From positions 3,286,001-3,350,000 of the forward strand of contig JYIP02000005.1 in assembly GCA_001051155.2 (NCBI GenBank): a DNA stretch of 64,000 bases, given 5' to 3'. The notes below the pieces were generated by a model, which was not told the origin of the DNA, did not search any database, and worked only from the letters and a program-made list of their open reading frames with translations. Made by a program: the position numbers and the translations under genes. Positions within the stretch are counted from its first letter, which is position 1. Each line of letters begins with the position of its first letter. Source of the DNA: Chrysoporthe austroafricana. Its lineage: Eukaryota > Ascomycota > Sordariomycetes > Diaporthales > Cryphonectriaceae. Shown one piece after another: positions 34,403 to 44,417 of the stretch.

Positions 34403-35200
34403 GCTATTGTACCCGTCTCGCACGCCCAGAATGGAATTAGCTCTTGCAATACAGGAGTCTTCTGCGGATCTGAAGAGAGGTGCTCAGGTTACTGGTTTCC
34501 CAAGCATTCCATATAGTCCATTGCCTTATTCCTGTTGACCAACCGTCCCACAATTATGAAGGATGTCGTCTTCGCGTCGACTCTAGATACCTAGGTATTG
34601 ACGCAACTCATGTCTTCCAATTTGTGAACAGGAAGAAGAGGCAGTACATACAACTTCGAGACGCACCGTGATTCTCATTGCCTCTGCAAGATTGGCTGGC
34701 TCACCCTCACCTAGGCGCCACGTTTCCGTTGAGGCTATAGCAGTCGCGTAAAAGGCACGGCGATCTTCCGCCGCAGACTCGGACTGAGCAACAGTGTGCT
34801 GCATTATATCGACATGCAGTGGGGTAGCTTCTATACCTATGGAAGACCCAGTTCGACAGAACCTTATGCTTCGAGCTTGTGTCGGCCATCAAGGTCTTGA
34901 AAGGCATGCGAGCGCTAGTGTCGTAGGAAATGCGACATCGTGAAGCTGACTTGAGATCTGCCCAATTCATCGGGGTGAAGTGTGTGCCCGGCGAGAGATG
35001 TTGATGAGATAGAGGCTCGAGAACTCGCGGTGATTAAGAAGACGCTCATGAGAAAAATCCTGCAAAGTGGTGAGAATATGACCCATGAGTAAAGCCTTAA
35101 AGAGGCACATCATTGATGGATTTATTAGAGAAAAGTGACACCAGCATCTAAATCTTGTAGTGTTTACTTCGCCCCCCGGCCGTACTGATCCACTTGATCC
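34403..35200. other. gene-poor sequence, possible further gene remnant
   Basis: The minus strand has two overlapping open stretches (34583-34804 and 34707-34970) with protein-like composition, such as ESAAEDRRAFYATAIAS and GEGEPANLAEAMRI, but in different frames. No family recognised. They may be a decayed gene beside the broken reductase, or chance. Confidence 0.3.
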
Positions 35201-36300
35201 AACTTTGTGCTCCGCCCAGTCACGGCAGGAATGAAACTGGGATCATGATTGATTTACTCTATGCTTGGATAGCCGTAGCCTCTTTTGCTGCTCTAGAAAG
35301 CCTGTGCACAAGATCCTGCCTCTATGATTGGAGATGCTCACAATTTGCTGTGTTCCAACCCCCCGGGGGCCCCAACCAAGGAAAAAAAAAAACAGCAATA
35401 CTATTGGACGAGGAGATTCACGGAGAGGGGACGGAAGAACCAGCCGGCCTGCCATAAACATCGATAGGTGTCCCGGTGCTTGGGGATCGGCCAGATCATT
35501 CTTGGTTCAGCCGGGATGAGAGACGGGACGGGCTTTTCCAGCACTCAGGGTGAAGTCGAACCACAACTCTGCCGTTGGCACTGTGGAGGAGACTCATTCG
35601 ATGCTTCATCAAGCCTACCAGACGAGCCGAACTTGGATGAAAGGCCGTCGTCCGCGGGTCACAAGACAAGGCGGGCTCTGCTATAAATAGCTGGTCCCTA
35701 TGAGGGGGGACATTGCCCGGTGTGGTCATGATTACCCCTCACGCCCCTATAGCTTCTCTTGGCCCTTACGATGCCTGTCCTGAAAACGGCGCTATAGACG
35801 CAGTGTCACTCTCGATATTGGGAGGTTGCAACCAATAGAGGTCTCTCGCGATTTCCTATTTTAGGGTCTCAAGGGACATCGCCGTCCCTTCTTGAGCCCA
35901 ACGCAAGTGCGTCGAGGCGTGTTATGCCTGAATGCCTCTCAACGGTCAGATCTCGCCACGCACGATATCACCATCCCAACGACAAAAATAGGCATCGCCG
36001 ACGGTGTGAGACTTGTGGCTTCTGCAGCCACAGACTTCGCGCAGCACGCTGTGAGATCTTGGGGCCCCGCGGTGCGACTGACCTTCCTACTCGGGTGCGC
36101 AGCCACACGGTCTGGCCGCGCAGCGCAGTGAGTGTCTTGGGAGATGCGTGGACGGGGGAAGAAGCCTCACGGTTCGATGACTGGGTAGGTGCTCAAGGGC
36201 GCACGCACCTGGCAGGCCTCTTCCCATCTGCAGATCATCTCGAACCGCCGGCGACACTGGGTAATGCACGGCACGCTGCCGGGTTGAGCGCCAGAGCGAG
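35201..36300. other. gene-poor sequence with a TATA-like site
   Basis: Contains a run of A (about 35383-35393) and a CTATAAATAG site near 35683, about 45 bases before an ATG at 35727 that opens a 36-codon ORF. Other ORFs (35892-36131, 35924-36304) have no domains. No gene can be supported. Confidence 0.35.
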
Positions 36301-37596
36301 GTGAGGCGAGGCGAGACGGGAACGAGGGGTGCAATCGGGTCGCCGTGGTGGCAGCTGCTTACCGCCGGGGGGTGGCATGCGTCTGCAGGCTGCAGATGCG
36401 CCCTGCGGGAATCACGCACATCGGCGGCCTGATTGGGCGCGCGGTCGCTGGAGGCGGCCAATGGGGTGCGGCACCCGGGTGATATCCAGCCGTTGATCCT
36501 GGGCGGGGAGGAGAAGCCGGGGTCCTCGCCAGGGTTCTCGAGGCTGCCTCCACCCACGACGTCCCATCGTGGCCTTCACGATAGCCGCCGAGGTCACCAA
36601 CCAGAGCTCCGCGCGAGGCCTGCCGCTTCCTGGGAGGCACATCTCTGCATCTCCGTCTGGGGCTCCACAGGCCCCCCGGCCACCAACCAGAGGTCCTTGC
36701 CCTCGATGGCATGGGCGAGCACGGCCAGAACGGGTGTGGAAGCCCATCTCGTCCGCCCAATCACCTCCCCCCCACGCTCAGGATGGAAGTTCGGGAGTGC
36801 AACGACAAGGGCCTCGATGGCGCCAAAAGTCGACGCTTGGCACCTTGGGTCGCTTCGGGAGCTTGTGTCCGCCTGCTGTCGAGGGGAAGGGCGACATGGT
36901 ACTTCCGTGGCCCCCATATATCACAGCTCACACGAAGTCGATCGGACGGGGCGATGTGATATGAGTAACAGGGCGCCTTCCTGTGGTCCATAGCACTGCA
37001 TATCTCGTACATGTTCTCTTGACGTCCCCCCCCTCTCTCTCACCCTCTTGAGAGCCTCGAGGAAATTTCCTGCCCCCGGAAGACAGCCTGATCCCGCGGA
37101 GAGGAGATCTCGACGCATCTGATACCGGACTCGTAACGGCTAGCGAGCTGCCTTCTTCCCGCCTGGCTGGCGCCACCTGGATCACGCACATTGGGCGTCT
37201 ATTTTCACCAGGAATCGCCGGCTTACATTGGCACACTCAAGGCGGCTGTCCTATCAGCTCGTCGGCCACCAGCTGCCGCCGTGCACCCTAGTCCTGCGTA
37301 TGGAACCTTGCCATACCGGTAAATCCCCACGAGGACTCGGAGGAGACTGCCCCTCCTCGTGGCTGGCGGCAAACTGAAAACCACTCCCCTCCCCATCAGG
37401 CGGGACTTTGGATTCTTCTTCTCTCGATAGCTGGCCTCCTCTATCTCGCTTTTCCTTGTTGCTTGCCTCGTCGTCAGACTGCTTTCCCAAAGAGTAGACG
37501 AGTATATCACTTTCCTTGTCCTGTCGACCACCCCAGTCGGCAGCTTCTGGTTTTTCCTTTCTTTATACTGGCCTCTCGCCATACGCCCTCAACGCC
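36301..37596. promoter_or_regulatory. upstream region and leader of the four-TM protein gene
   Basis: GC-rich on the left, with a GGCGA-type repeat near 36303-36318, and strongly pyrimidine-rich in the last 250 bases before the ATG at 37597. ORFs on both strands (36087-37236) are composition artefacts as far as I can tell. Confidence 0.4.
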
Positions 37597-39250
37597 ATGA
37601 CGATCAACGATGACAAGAGGCGGCCTGCCGCCTTGAACCTCGAGACCCAGCGCAAGGACTCGTCAGACTCTACATCCTCCACATCATCACTAGGGAAGCC
37701 GCCAAGGACACCACGGTTTGCCGAGGCCACCAGCATCCACTCACCGATTGAGGCACAAGGGGAGAAGAATGTGTTCCCACAGTCACAGCCCGGGGATATC
37801 GGGTTTGGATATATCAACAGCAATCCGGAATCTGTCGCCATGCCAATGAGCCCCAGGTCACCACTGAAGAGTGCCATGAAGGTGCCGGGAACGCCAGGAC
37901 GGGGTCTCAACCCACTCAGCCCAACGTTCAGGGAAGAGCAGATTTTGGAGAAGAGGGAGGCGTCAACGGACGTTGAGCAGGCAAAGGACCTGGTATGAAT
38001 TGCTGTGATGGGCGATCCCGAGACGATCTCAGTCGCTGACCCGGGCTACAGAAAATCAAAACCAGAGTGCGGATGGCCAAGTTTGCACTTCGTGGCGTGA
38101 ACTTCAGCTGCAGTCTCATCGTGCTTGCTATGCTGTCGTCAACCTTTAGCATCTTCAACGCCACCAAGGAACTCACAGCCAAGAACGGCCTTCCGGCATG
38201 GGCGCAGAACACCAACATCACACCTCAGCTCCTGACCCTCGTCTCCTCGTGCATCTCTCTCACCCTCTGTATCCTTGTGTTCATTGGTTACACGCGCGGT
38301 GGCCACAAGCGGGCGGAGAAGGTCGGTGTCTATTACACACTCTTCGCTTGCGGCTGGTTTATCTTCAGCATGACTATCTGGGTGACCAGCGTCATCATCC
38401 TGCAGCACGCCAAGGTCAGCAGCAATAACCATGACTTGTGGGGATGGTCGTGCAACAACAACTTGCGCCACGAGCTCTTCAACAACCAGGTGGACTATGC
38501 GCTTGTGTGCAGGCTTCAGGTAAGACCTGGAGAAAAATCTCGAAAACGCCTCTCGCCAGAACCTATGCTGACACAGACACACAGAACTGGTCCCTCGTCT
38601 GCATGATCATCGAGATCGTCATCGAGGCCATCTCCATCACCCTCTACTCCGTGGTATTCTACAGATACTACACCAAGCGCCGCCTCATGAAGTCGATGGA
38701 CATGCGCGACAAGGCCCGCTCCGACCTCTACCTCGCCCAGCTCCGCACCCAATCCGCCCCCAACACGCCCGGCTTCGGCCCCAAGTCCCCCTCCTTCGCC
38801 TCGGTGTACGGTCCCAAGTCACCGGGCATGTACTCGCAGCACGCCCTGTCCCCTCGCTTCCCACCGGCCGCTTACGGCTCCATCGGCGACATCGAGGCGG
38901 CCGGCGCCTCGCCCTTCACACCCGGCGGGAAGCACGTCCCTGAGCCGCAGAGTGGCTTCGCCGCGATGGCCAACGCCAGGGGCGCCGCCGCGCCGTTCAA
39001 GCTCCAGGCGCCGCCTCCTAAGGCGCCCTCCGCCACCAGGAAGCCGGGCCTGTCCCCCGTGGAGCCGTCGCCGATCGAGACGTTCCCGCCGATGCAGAGG
39101 CCGCAGGAGGTCCCGGCCATCACCGTCAACGAGCATTGCCCCGTCGCCGCGGAGGAGCCGGTCTATGACGCCGTGCCAATCCCGGGCGCTTATGCGGGCC
39201 AGGCGGTGAAGAGCCCGCCTCCGGCGCAGACGAGCTTCCACCTTAGGTAG
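37597..39250 (+). CDS. four-transmembrane fungal membrane protein, function unknown (MARVEL-like layout)
   Basis: 509 aa from exons 37597-37992, 38052-38519 and 38585-39250. Residues 1-140 are a Ser/Pro-rich cytosolic-type region with RSPLKSAMKVPGTPGRG. Four hydrophobic helices follow at about 143-166, 184-209, 220-247 and 290-317 (for example LTLVSSCISLTLCILVFIG and FACGWFIFSMTIWVTSVIIL). Between helices 3 and 4 lies a short loop with two Cys (WGWSCNNN, YALVCRL). Residues 320-509 are again disordered, Pro-rich, with repeated GPKSPS/GPKSPG motifs, suggesting phosphorylation at SP/TP sites. The arrangement with cytosolic tails resembles MARVEL-type or SUR7-like proteins, but I recognise no named family. 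Confidence 0.82.
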
Positions 39251-40497
39251 AGGGTGGTGAGCGGTGATGGAGACTTCGTTTCTTTCTTTTGTGCTCATTG
39301 CTGCAGCTGTGCTGGATGAGCTGAGTTAACTATACCACGGCGTTGGGGCCGGGCAAATATCATGAGGCCGCTATTTCGCTTTTTAAGGCGGCATTGCAAG
39401 AACGATGTATCTACCGTTCGATTGGTAATTTCAACCCAGGATTAGTTGGACTGTAGTCTGTACTTTACAAGCAGGACCTAGTCTAGAGAACGGCGACAAT
39501 TGAAGCCTGTCCTCAATACCCTTGTATCAATGCAACTGTGAGATGTCTCAAGAGCTGTGTCCGAAGCGCCTGGAGTGAGATCCTTTATTGAAGGACCCCT
39601 TCACACGGATCCCCTAGTCTTGCGTCTGTCAACCGGGCGCTTGGAAATTAAGGAGCTGAATTGTTGGCGTGTCACTTGAATCCTATCACATGACTGGCTC
39701 AAGGCCAGCTTTTTGGCCTCCAGCCAGGGCACTGAATAGATAGAGCGTGGCTCTGTAGGTCATGGTGAGGGATGATGGCCACCCATTGACGTGACTCAGA
39801 TCAACCCGGCTACAGACAGTCTTGAGCTTGGGTATATGGATATAGGATCCTTCAATCTGCCTCTCTGGATCTCTCGACAGGAGTGCTGCTGGTTCTGATC
39901 CTGATATCAAATGCATGTCCACAGCCGTAGACCATGCGGTGGGTAATATGGGAGGGATGAGAAGTTCGTTCTTTGAAGGAACCACAGCAGAAAATGGTGA
40001 GGAAAGGACTATGCTGCGGCGTTGCAATTCAACCACACACCCGGAGCAGACCGTCAATGTGAAGTCCGCTAGGAGGAAGCACTATAGTATATGGTGCGGG
40101 ACCGGCTAGATGGCGCTGAAGCCAGAGCGTCGCAAAAGTTGCTTCTTCTTGTGTTACCTAACCTGGCACGATCTACCTAAATTTGATATGATATCATCGG
40201 GGACGAGGTATTACAGACACATCAAAACGTCGACCCGATGGGAGAAGAGTCTCGTCACGATTTCATGTGAAGGTCCAGGAAACGGGGGCCAGACCGCTGT
40301 GAATTGGCCCGGCCCCTGACAGCCCCACCAACGTCACCGACCTCCATGCTGGCCTTCACATATCAGGGTCCCTTTTCTCTCTCTCCAGTTTCCCTCCACC
40401 TCTCGACTCTCGACCTCGTCTACCCAGTCTGAACTCGCCACCAGACCTACTTGATACTCAGAAAAGACCAATACCTGAAGTACAATTGACATACAGA
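39251..40497. other. intergenic, four-TM gene 3' flank and UMP kinase promoter
   Basis: About 1.25 kb, AT-rich on the left. The ORF at 39686-40057 (minus) has no domain. The last 150 bases before 40498 are pyrimidine-rich with CTCTCTC runs, a typical leader. Confidence 0.45.
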
Positions 40498-41217
40498 ATG
40501 CCTATCTCCGACGCAACAGGTAAGCTTGGCCCTCTCTCCCCATGCCAGCTCCAGGTTCCTCCCCCCTCCATGGTTCCCTACGCCGAGTCCAGCGGCCCCT
40601 CGAGTCCGCCAGGCTGACCAGTCGCCCCCTTCCTCCCTCTAGTGATCTTTGTCCTCGGCGGGCCCGGCGCCGGCAAGGGCACCCAGTGCTCGCGCCTCGT
40701 CTCGCGCTACGGCTTCACGCACCTGTCGGCGGGCGACCTCCTGCGCGCGGAGCAGGACCGCCCCGGGTCCCAGTACGGCCAGCTGATCAAGGACTACATC
40801 AAGGACGGCAAGATCGTGCCGATGGAGGTGACGATCGCGCTGCTCGAGAACGCGATGCGGGATGCCGGCGAGGGGCGCAGCCGGCGCTTCCTCATCGACG
40901 GGTTCCCGCGCAAGCTGGACCAGGCGCTCAAGTTCGAGGAGTCCGTCTGCGCCGCCGAGTTCGTCCTCTTCTATGACTGCCCCGAGAAGACCATGGAGGA
41001 GCGGCTGCTGGAGCGCGGCAAGACGAGCGGCCGGGCCGACGACAACGAGGAGTCGATCCGCAAGAGGTTCCGGACGTTCATCGAGACAAGCATGCCGGTC
41101 GTCGACTACTATGAGAAGCAGGGGCGGGTGGTCAAGATTGACGCGACGCCTGAGCCGGAGGAGGTCGAGCTCAAGACGAGGGAGGCACTAAAGGCAAGGC
41201 TCGGGGAGGGGTTCTAG
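40498..41217 (+). CDS. URA6: UMP/CMP (uridylate) kinase
   Basis: Transfers phosphate from ATP to UMP and CMP in pyrimidine nucleotide synthesis. Exons 40498-40519 and 40643-41217 give 198 aa. P-loop GGPGAGKGTQ at about 13-22, NMP-binding region LSAGDLLRAEQ, DGFPRK, and the short lid with RGKTSGRADDNEESIRKRF. The short lid separates UMP/CMP kinases from long-lid adenylate kinases. The first exon codes only seven residues plus one base. Third positions are strongly G/C, more than in neighbouring genes, which suits high expression. The tail is short, with no targeting signal, so the protein is probably cytosolic or nuclear. Confidence 0.93.
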
Positions 41218-41585
41218 GGGGCCCTAGGCGAGAAGGGAGGGGGGAAGCTTTTGCAAGTGAGATTTAGACCAACATGGACATACGCGCTGAATTTTGATGG
41301 GAGTCTGGGCATGCAAAGGGAAGGCCGACGAAGACACACCTAGATGGCTACCACGGCCACAGCCTTGATCTCACCACGGAGTAAACATACACTGGGATAT
41401 CCTATAGAGCGGAGAACACTCTTCGCAAATGCAGTTTTTATTCCGAAGCATTTTCCCTTGCTCTATCCTCCCAACGCCAGGACCCAGAACCTGATCTGCT
41501 CCAGGTGATTACTTCGAGATGATTCGATCTACCGGAGAAACGTCTGCCCCTGGATTGCGAATCCTGCTATACATTCACCCTCCCT
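41218..41585. other. convergent intergenic region
   Basis: 3' flanks of the UMP kinase and eIF3m genes; nothing else recognised. Confidence 0.5.
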
Positions 41586-42863
41586 CTAGTCGTCATTGTC
41601 GTTCCTGGGCCTGCGCCCGCCACGTCCCTGAGGAGGTCCGTCACTGATTCCGGCATTCGCAAGCTTCTTCTCCAGCTCCTGCTGCTGCCTCTCCTTCGTC
41701 TTCTCCGCCTCCATCTGCTGGACCCTCAGGACCGTGTGGACGTGGCCTATCGTGGTCTTCCACACGTCAATGCGCGACTGCAGCTCGCGCCACTGCTTGT
41801 CGCTGAAGACGCGGTAGATAGTCTTGTGGACCTTGAACACTCGATCCCGCTGCGACATGCGGCCCTCGACCAGCTGCGCCCGGATCACGTCAATGATCCA
41901 AAGCTCTACATCCTCTGCGGGGACCTGCAAGCCCTTTGCGATCACGTCGTAGGGAATCTCGCGGTCCTGGTGCGATGCCGCCAGGCTGGCGAACGTCAGG
42001 AGCCGCATCTTAGTCTCCAGGGTCTTGTCATCCAGCTTCTCCTTCTCCAGGAAGCCCTCGTGCTCGAGCTTGAAGTCCTTAAAGTCTTCCAGATCCTGCT
42101 CCGCAAAAATATCAAGCAACTGCGCGTAGACGGGGTGTGTGTCCATCAGCGACTGGACGGGCGCGAGAGCCCGCAGGCCCTGGAAGTCGTAGGCCCATGG
42201 GCGCTCGATGACGAGGATCATCTTGAGAGCGCGGAGGGATAGCTTCTGGGCCTCCTCGGAGGAGCTGTCGTCGGCATCGAAAGTTCTGAGCGCCTCCAGG
42301 AGGTGCTCATATGCTATCTTGTTCTCGTCGGCGGCTTCTGCTGCGTCGGCGATCTCCACGTATAGTCTCTGCCTACCCTCCTCATCGGTGCCCCATGCCT
42401 CCAGCCAGCCTGGCACGTTCTTCAGGGCAGGCTTGATGGTGTCGAACATGTTGTTCATCTTGACGAAGCGGACAATCTGCAGGAAGACGTTGAACCGTAC
42501 GGGGTCATCCTTGCTGAGGAGGTTGAAGACGGTCGACAGGCTGCCGAGAGCGAGGTCGCGGCCGTTGACGGGCGAGGAAGTGATGGGTTTTGTGAGGTTC
42601 GAGCAGATGGGCTGCAGGTGCTTCTTTGGGTCTTTGGAGTAGTTGATGACGGCGAAGATGAGCAGGTTGTACGCAGGCCCAATCTCCTTCTCTGGCGCAG
42701 AGTTCAGGACCGGTGAGGCCTTGACGATGGCGGCAAGCGCATCTTCGGTCTGTCCCTTCTCAATCAGCGGCCGGATCTCGTCGCCAGCCTTGACGTAGTC
42801 GGCGATCTCTTGCAGGATGTCGTTGGTGCTGCCATCAACGAAGACCAGACCACGAGGCGCCAT
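41586..42863 (-). CDS. eukaryotic initiation factor 3 subunit M (PCI domain)
   Basis: PCI-domain subunit of eIF3, which organises the 40S pre-initiation complex. A single open exon gives 425 aa, normal for the family. It starts MAPRGLVFVDGSTNDILQEI. The helical repeat region covers about residues 10-215, and the PCI/winged-helix module about 215-380. Characteristic blocks are ALRALKMILVIERPWAYDF-like RALKMILVIERPWAYDFQ, LLTFASLAASHQDREIPYDVI and GLQVPAEDVELWIIDVIRA. The C-terminal tail is Gln/Lys/Arg-rich and ends GGRRPRNDNDD. COP9 subunit 7 is the nearest alternative, but the N-terminal start and the VHKTIYRVF segment favour eIF3m. A leader intron is possible just upstream. Confidence 0.93.
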   Translation of the reverse strand: MAPRGLVFVDGSTNDILQEIADYVKAGDEIRPLIEKGQTEDALAAIVKASPVLNSAPEKEIGPAYNLLIFAVINYSKDPKKHLQPICSNLTKPITSSPVNGRDLALGSLSTVFNLLSKDDPVRFNVFLQIVRFVKMNNMFDTIKPALKNVPGWLEAWGTDEEGRQRLYVEIADAAEAADENKIAYEHLLEALRTFDADDSSSEEAQKLSLRALKMILVIERPWAYDFQGLRALAPVQSLMDTHPVYAQLLDIFAEQDLEDFKDFKLEHEGFLEKEKLDDKTLETKMRLLTFASLAASHQDREIPYDVIAKGLQVPAEDVELWIIDVIRAQLVEGRMSQRDRVFKVHKTIYRVFSDKQWRELQSRIDVWKTTIGHVHTVLRVQQMEAEKTKERQQQELEKKLANAGISDGPPQGRGGRRPRNDNDD

Positions 42864-44417
42864 GTTGGGAGACGACGAGTTGCGAGGCTGGGCCTCGAAT
42901 GTGAGGCGGTAGTTGGTGGGAGGGAGGGTGGCGGGGAAGAGAAGACAAAGCCGACCTGTTGATATTGTTCGTCAGTCCTTGAGTGTGTGGTTGGGCTGTA
43001 TGTTGCAGAGGAAAAGGTTCTTTGAACCTCCGATTCGAGAGACCCCACCAAAACGCTTGCTGCTGGCCTGGCTTTGACCACTTGCTCCTAACAGTCACCT
43101 TCGGGTCGCGCCTTCCCAAGAAATTTCTCAGTTCGTGGGCGCGGGGAGTTGTGGCTGAGTAGTGCGCTAGGCAGGGGTCGGGTGGGATCACATGTGGCGC
43201 ACCTTCGCTCCAGATGTAGCTGGACCCTTAAGCTGTTCACCTGTGCAACGTTTATGCGGTGATCAGCGGATTGCACCTCCTCACTTCATCGACGGATGTA
43301 GAGGCAAGACTCTGCTCGCTCAAGTTCTCTACTTGCAGCATAGGACTCTATCTCTGGGCGGTTGGGCTGCGTGACATCTCTCCCGCCGAGGCTTGAGTGA
43401 GAGCCTGGACACACTTGCACTCCCGCGGGGTAGTTCTACTAGCAGCATGCAGTGATGCTGCTATGTTTCGGTACAAATCCGCTGTCCTCGTACAATCTGC
43501 TTGCGAGAATTATTTGGGATGTATCACAGCCTGCCAATGCATGCGTGTTGGGTTACTTCATGATGTACTGGACAGGTGACGGGATGCTAGGCACATACGG
43601 AGGCAGAATACCATTTCACGATCAGGCATCTTGGGCGGGACACTCGGTTCTTGACTACTGTCGCTAGTGCGCATTGCGATGTTGGTGAGACGGTACCTGT
43701 AAAAGTGCAGTTGTGCAAGAGTCACCTCTCTTGTTGGCCGGTGGACTTCACCGAGAACACGCACTCATCTCGTCATGAGGACCAGACGAGGCTGTCGTTG
43801 TCCAGATGCCTCGAGCATCAGAGAACGGTCAACAACTGCGCAGGTAGCTCGTGGTTGAACTTGAGGAGTCACGTTCTGTCTCAAAAGAGGTACGGCGGAT
43901 CGCAAGAAGTCGTCAGGTGAAACTGGTCGTGTTATTCGTTTTGAGATGCTCAAACTGCCTCGATTCGAGTGGTCTGTCTGACAATCCGGTCGTGAGGACC
44001 CCTGCAGGTGATGTCAATCGAGTCATCCGGCCCATCCACACCCTAACGGTGGCCCCTGTCCATTCCTGCACCTGCCCGTGCCTGGCCTCGACGAGGACAG
44101 GAAGTGGCCACTGATATGTCCACCCACAGTGGCTCTCAGCCCTGGGGAAACAGGCGCAGACTCGCTAAACTCGACCATGGTAAACTCTGATCACCGTTCA
44201 GCTTCTGAGGTCCCTTGACTGACATCAGTCCTGTTGAACTCCACATTCCGAGCTTCCCATACCTTACCTACCTCACTCACCTCGCCTCATTTTAACCGGT
44301 CCTCATCCCGCTCCGGCTCCAGGCAGAACTTCACCACGCTCTGCTTGCACCGTGAATTGCATCATTTCCCCCCGTGGCTCATCCACCAATCCGTAAGATC
44401 ACTGCCTGACCGCGGAA
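42864..44417. promoter_or_regulatory. divergent intergenic region, eIF3m / CHK2-like kinase
   Basis: About 1.55 kb. The kinase side (44230-44417) looks like a pyrimidine-rich leader. ORFs at 43192-44114 on both strands lack domains. It should contain both promoters. Confidence 0.45.
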
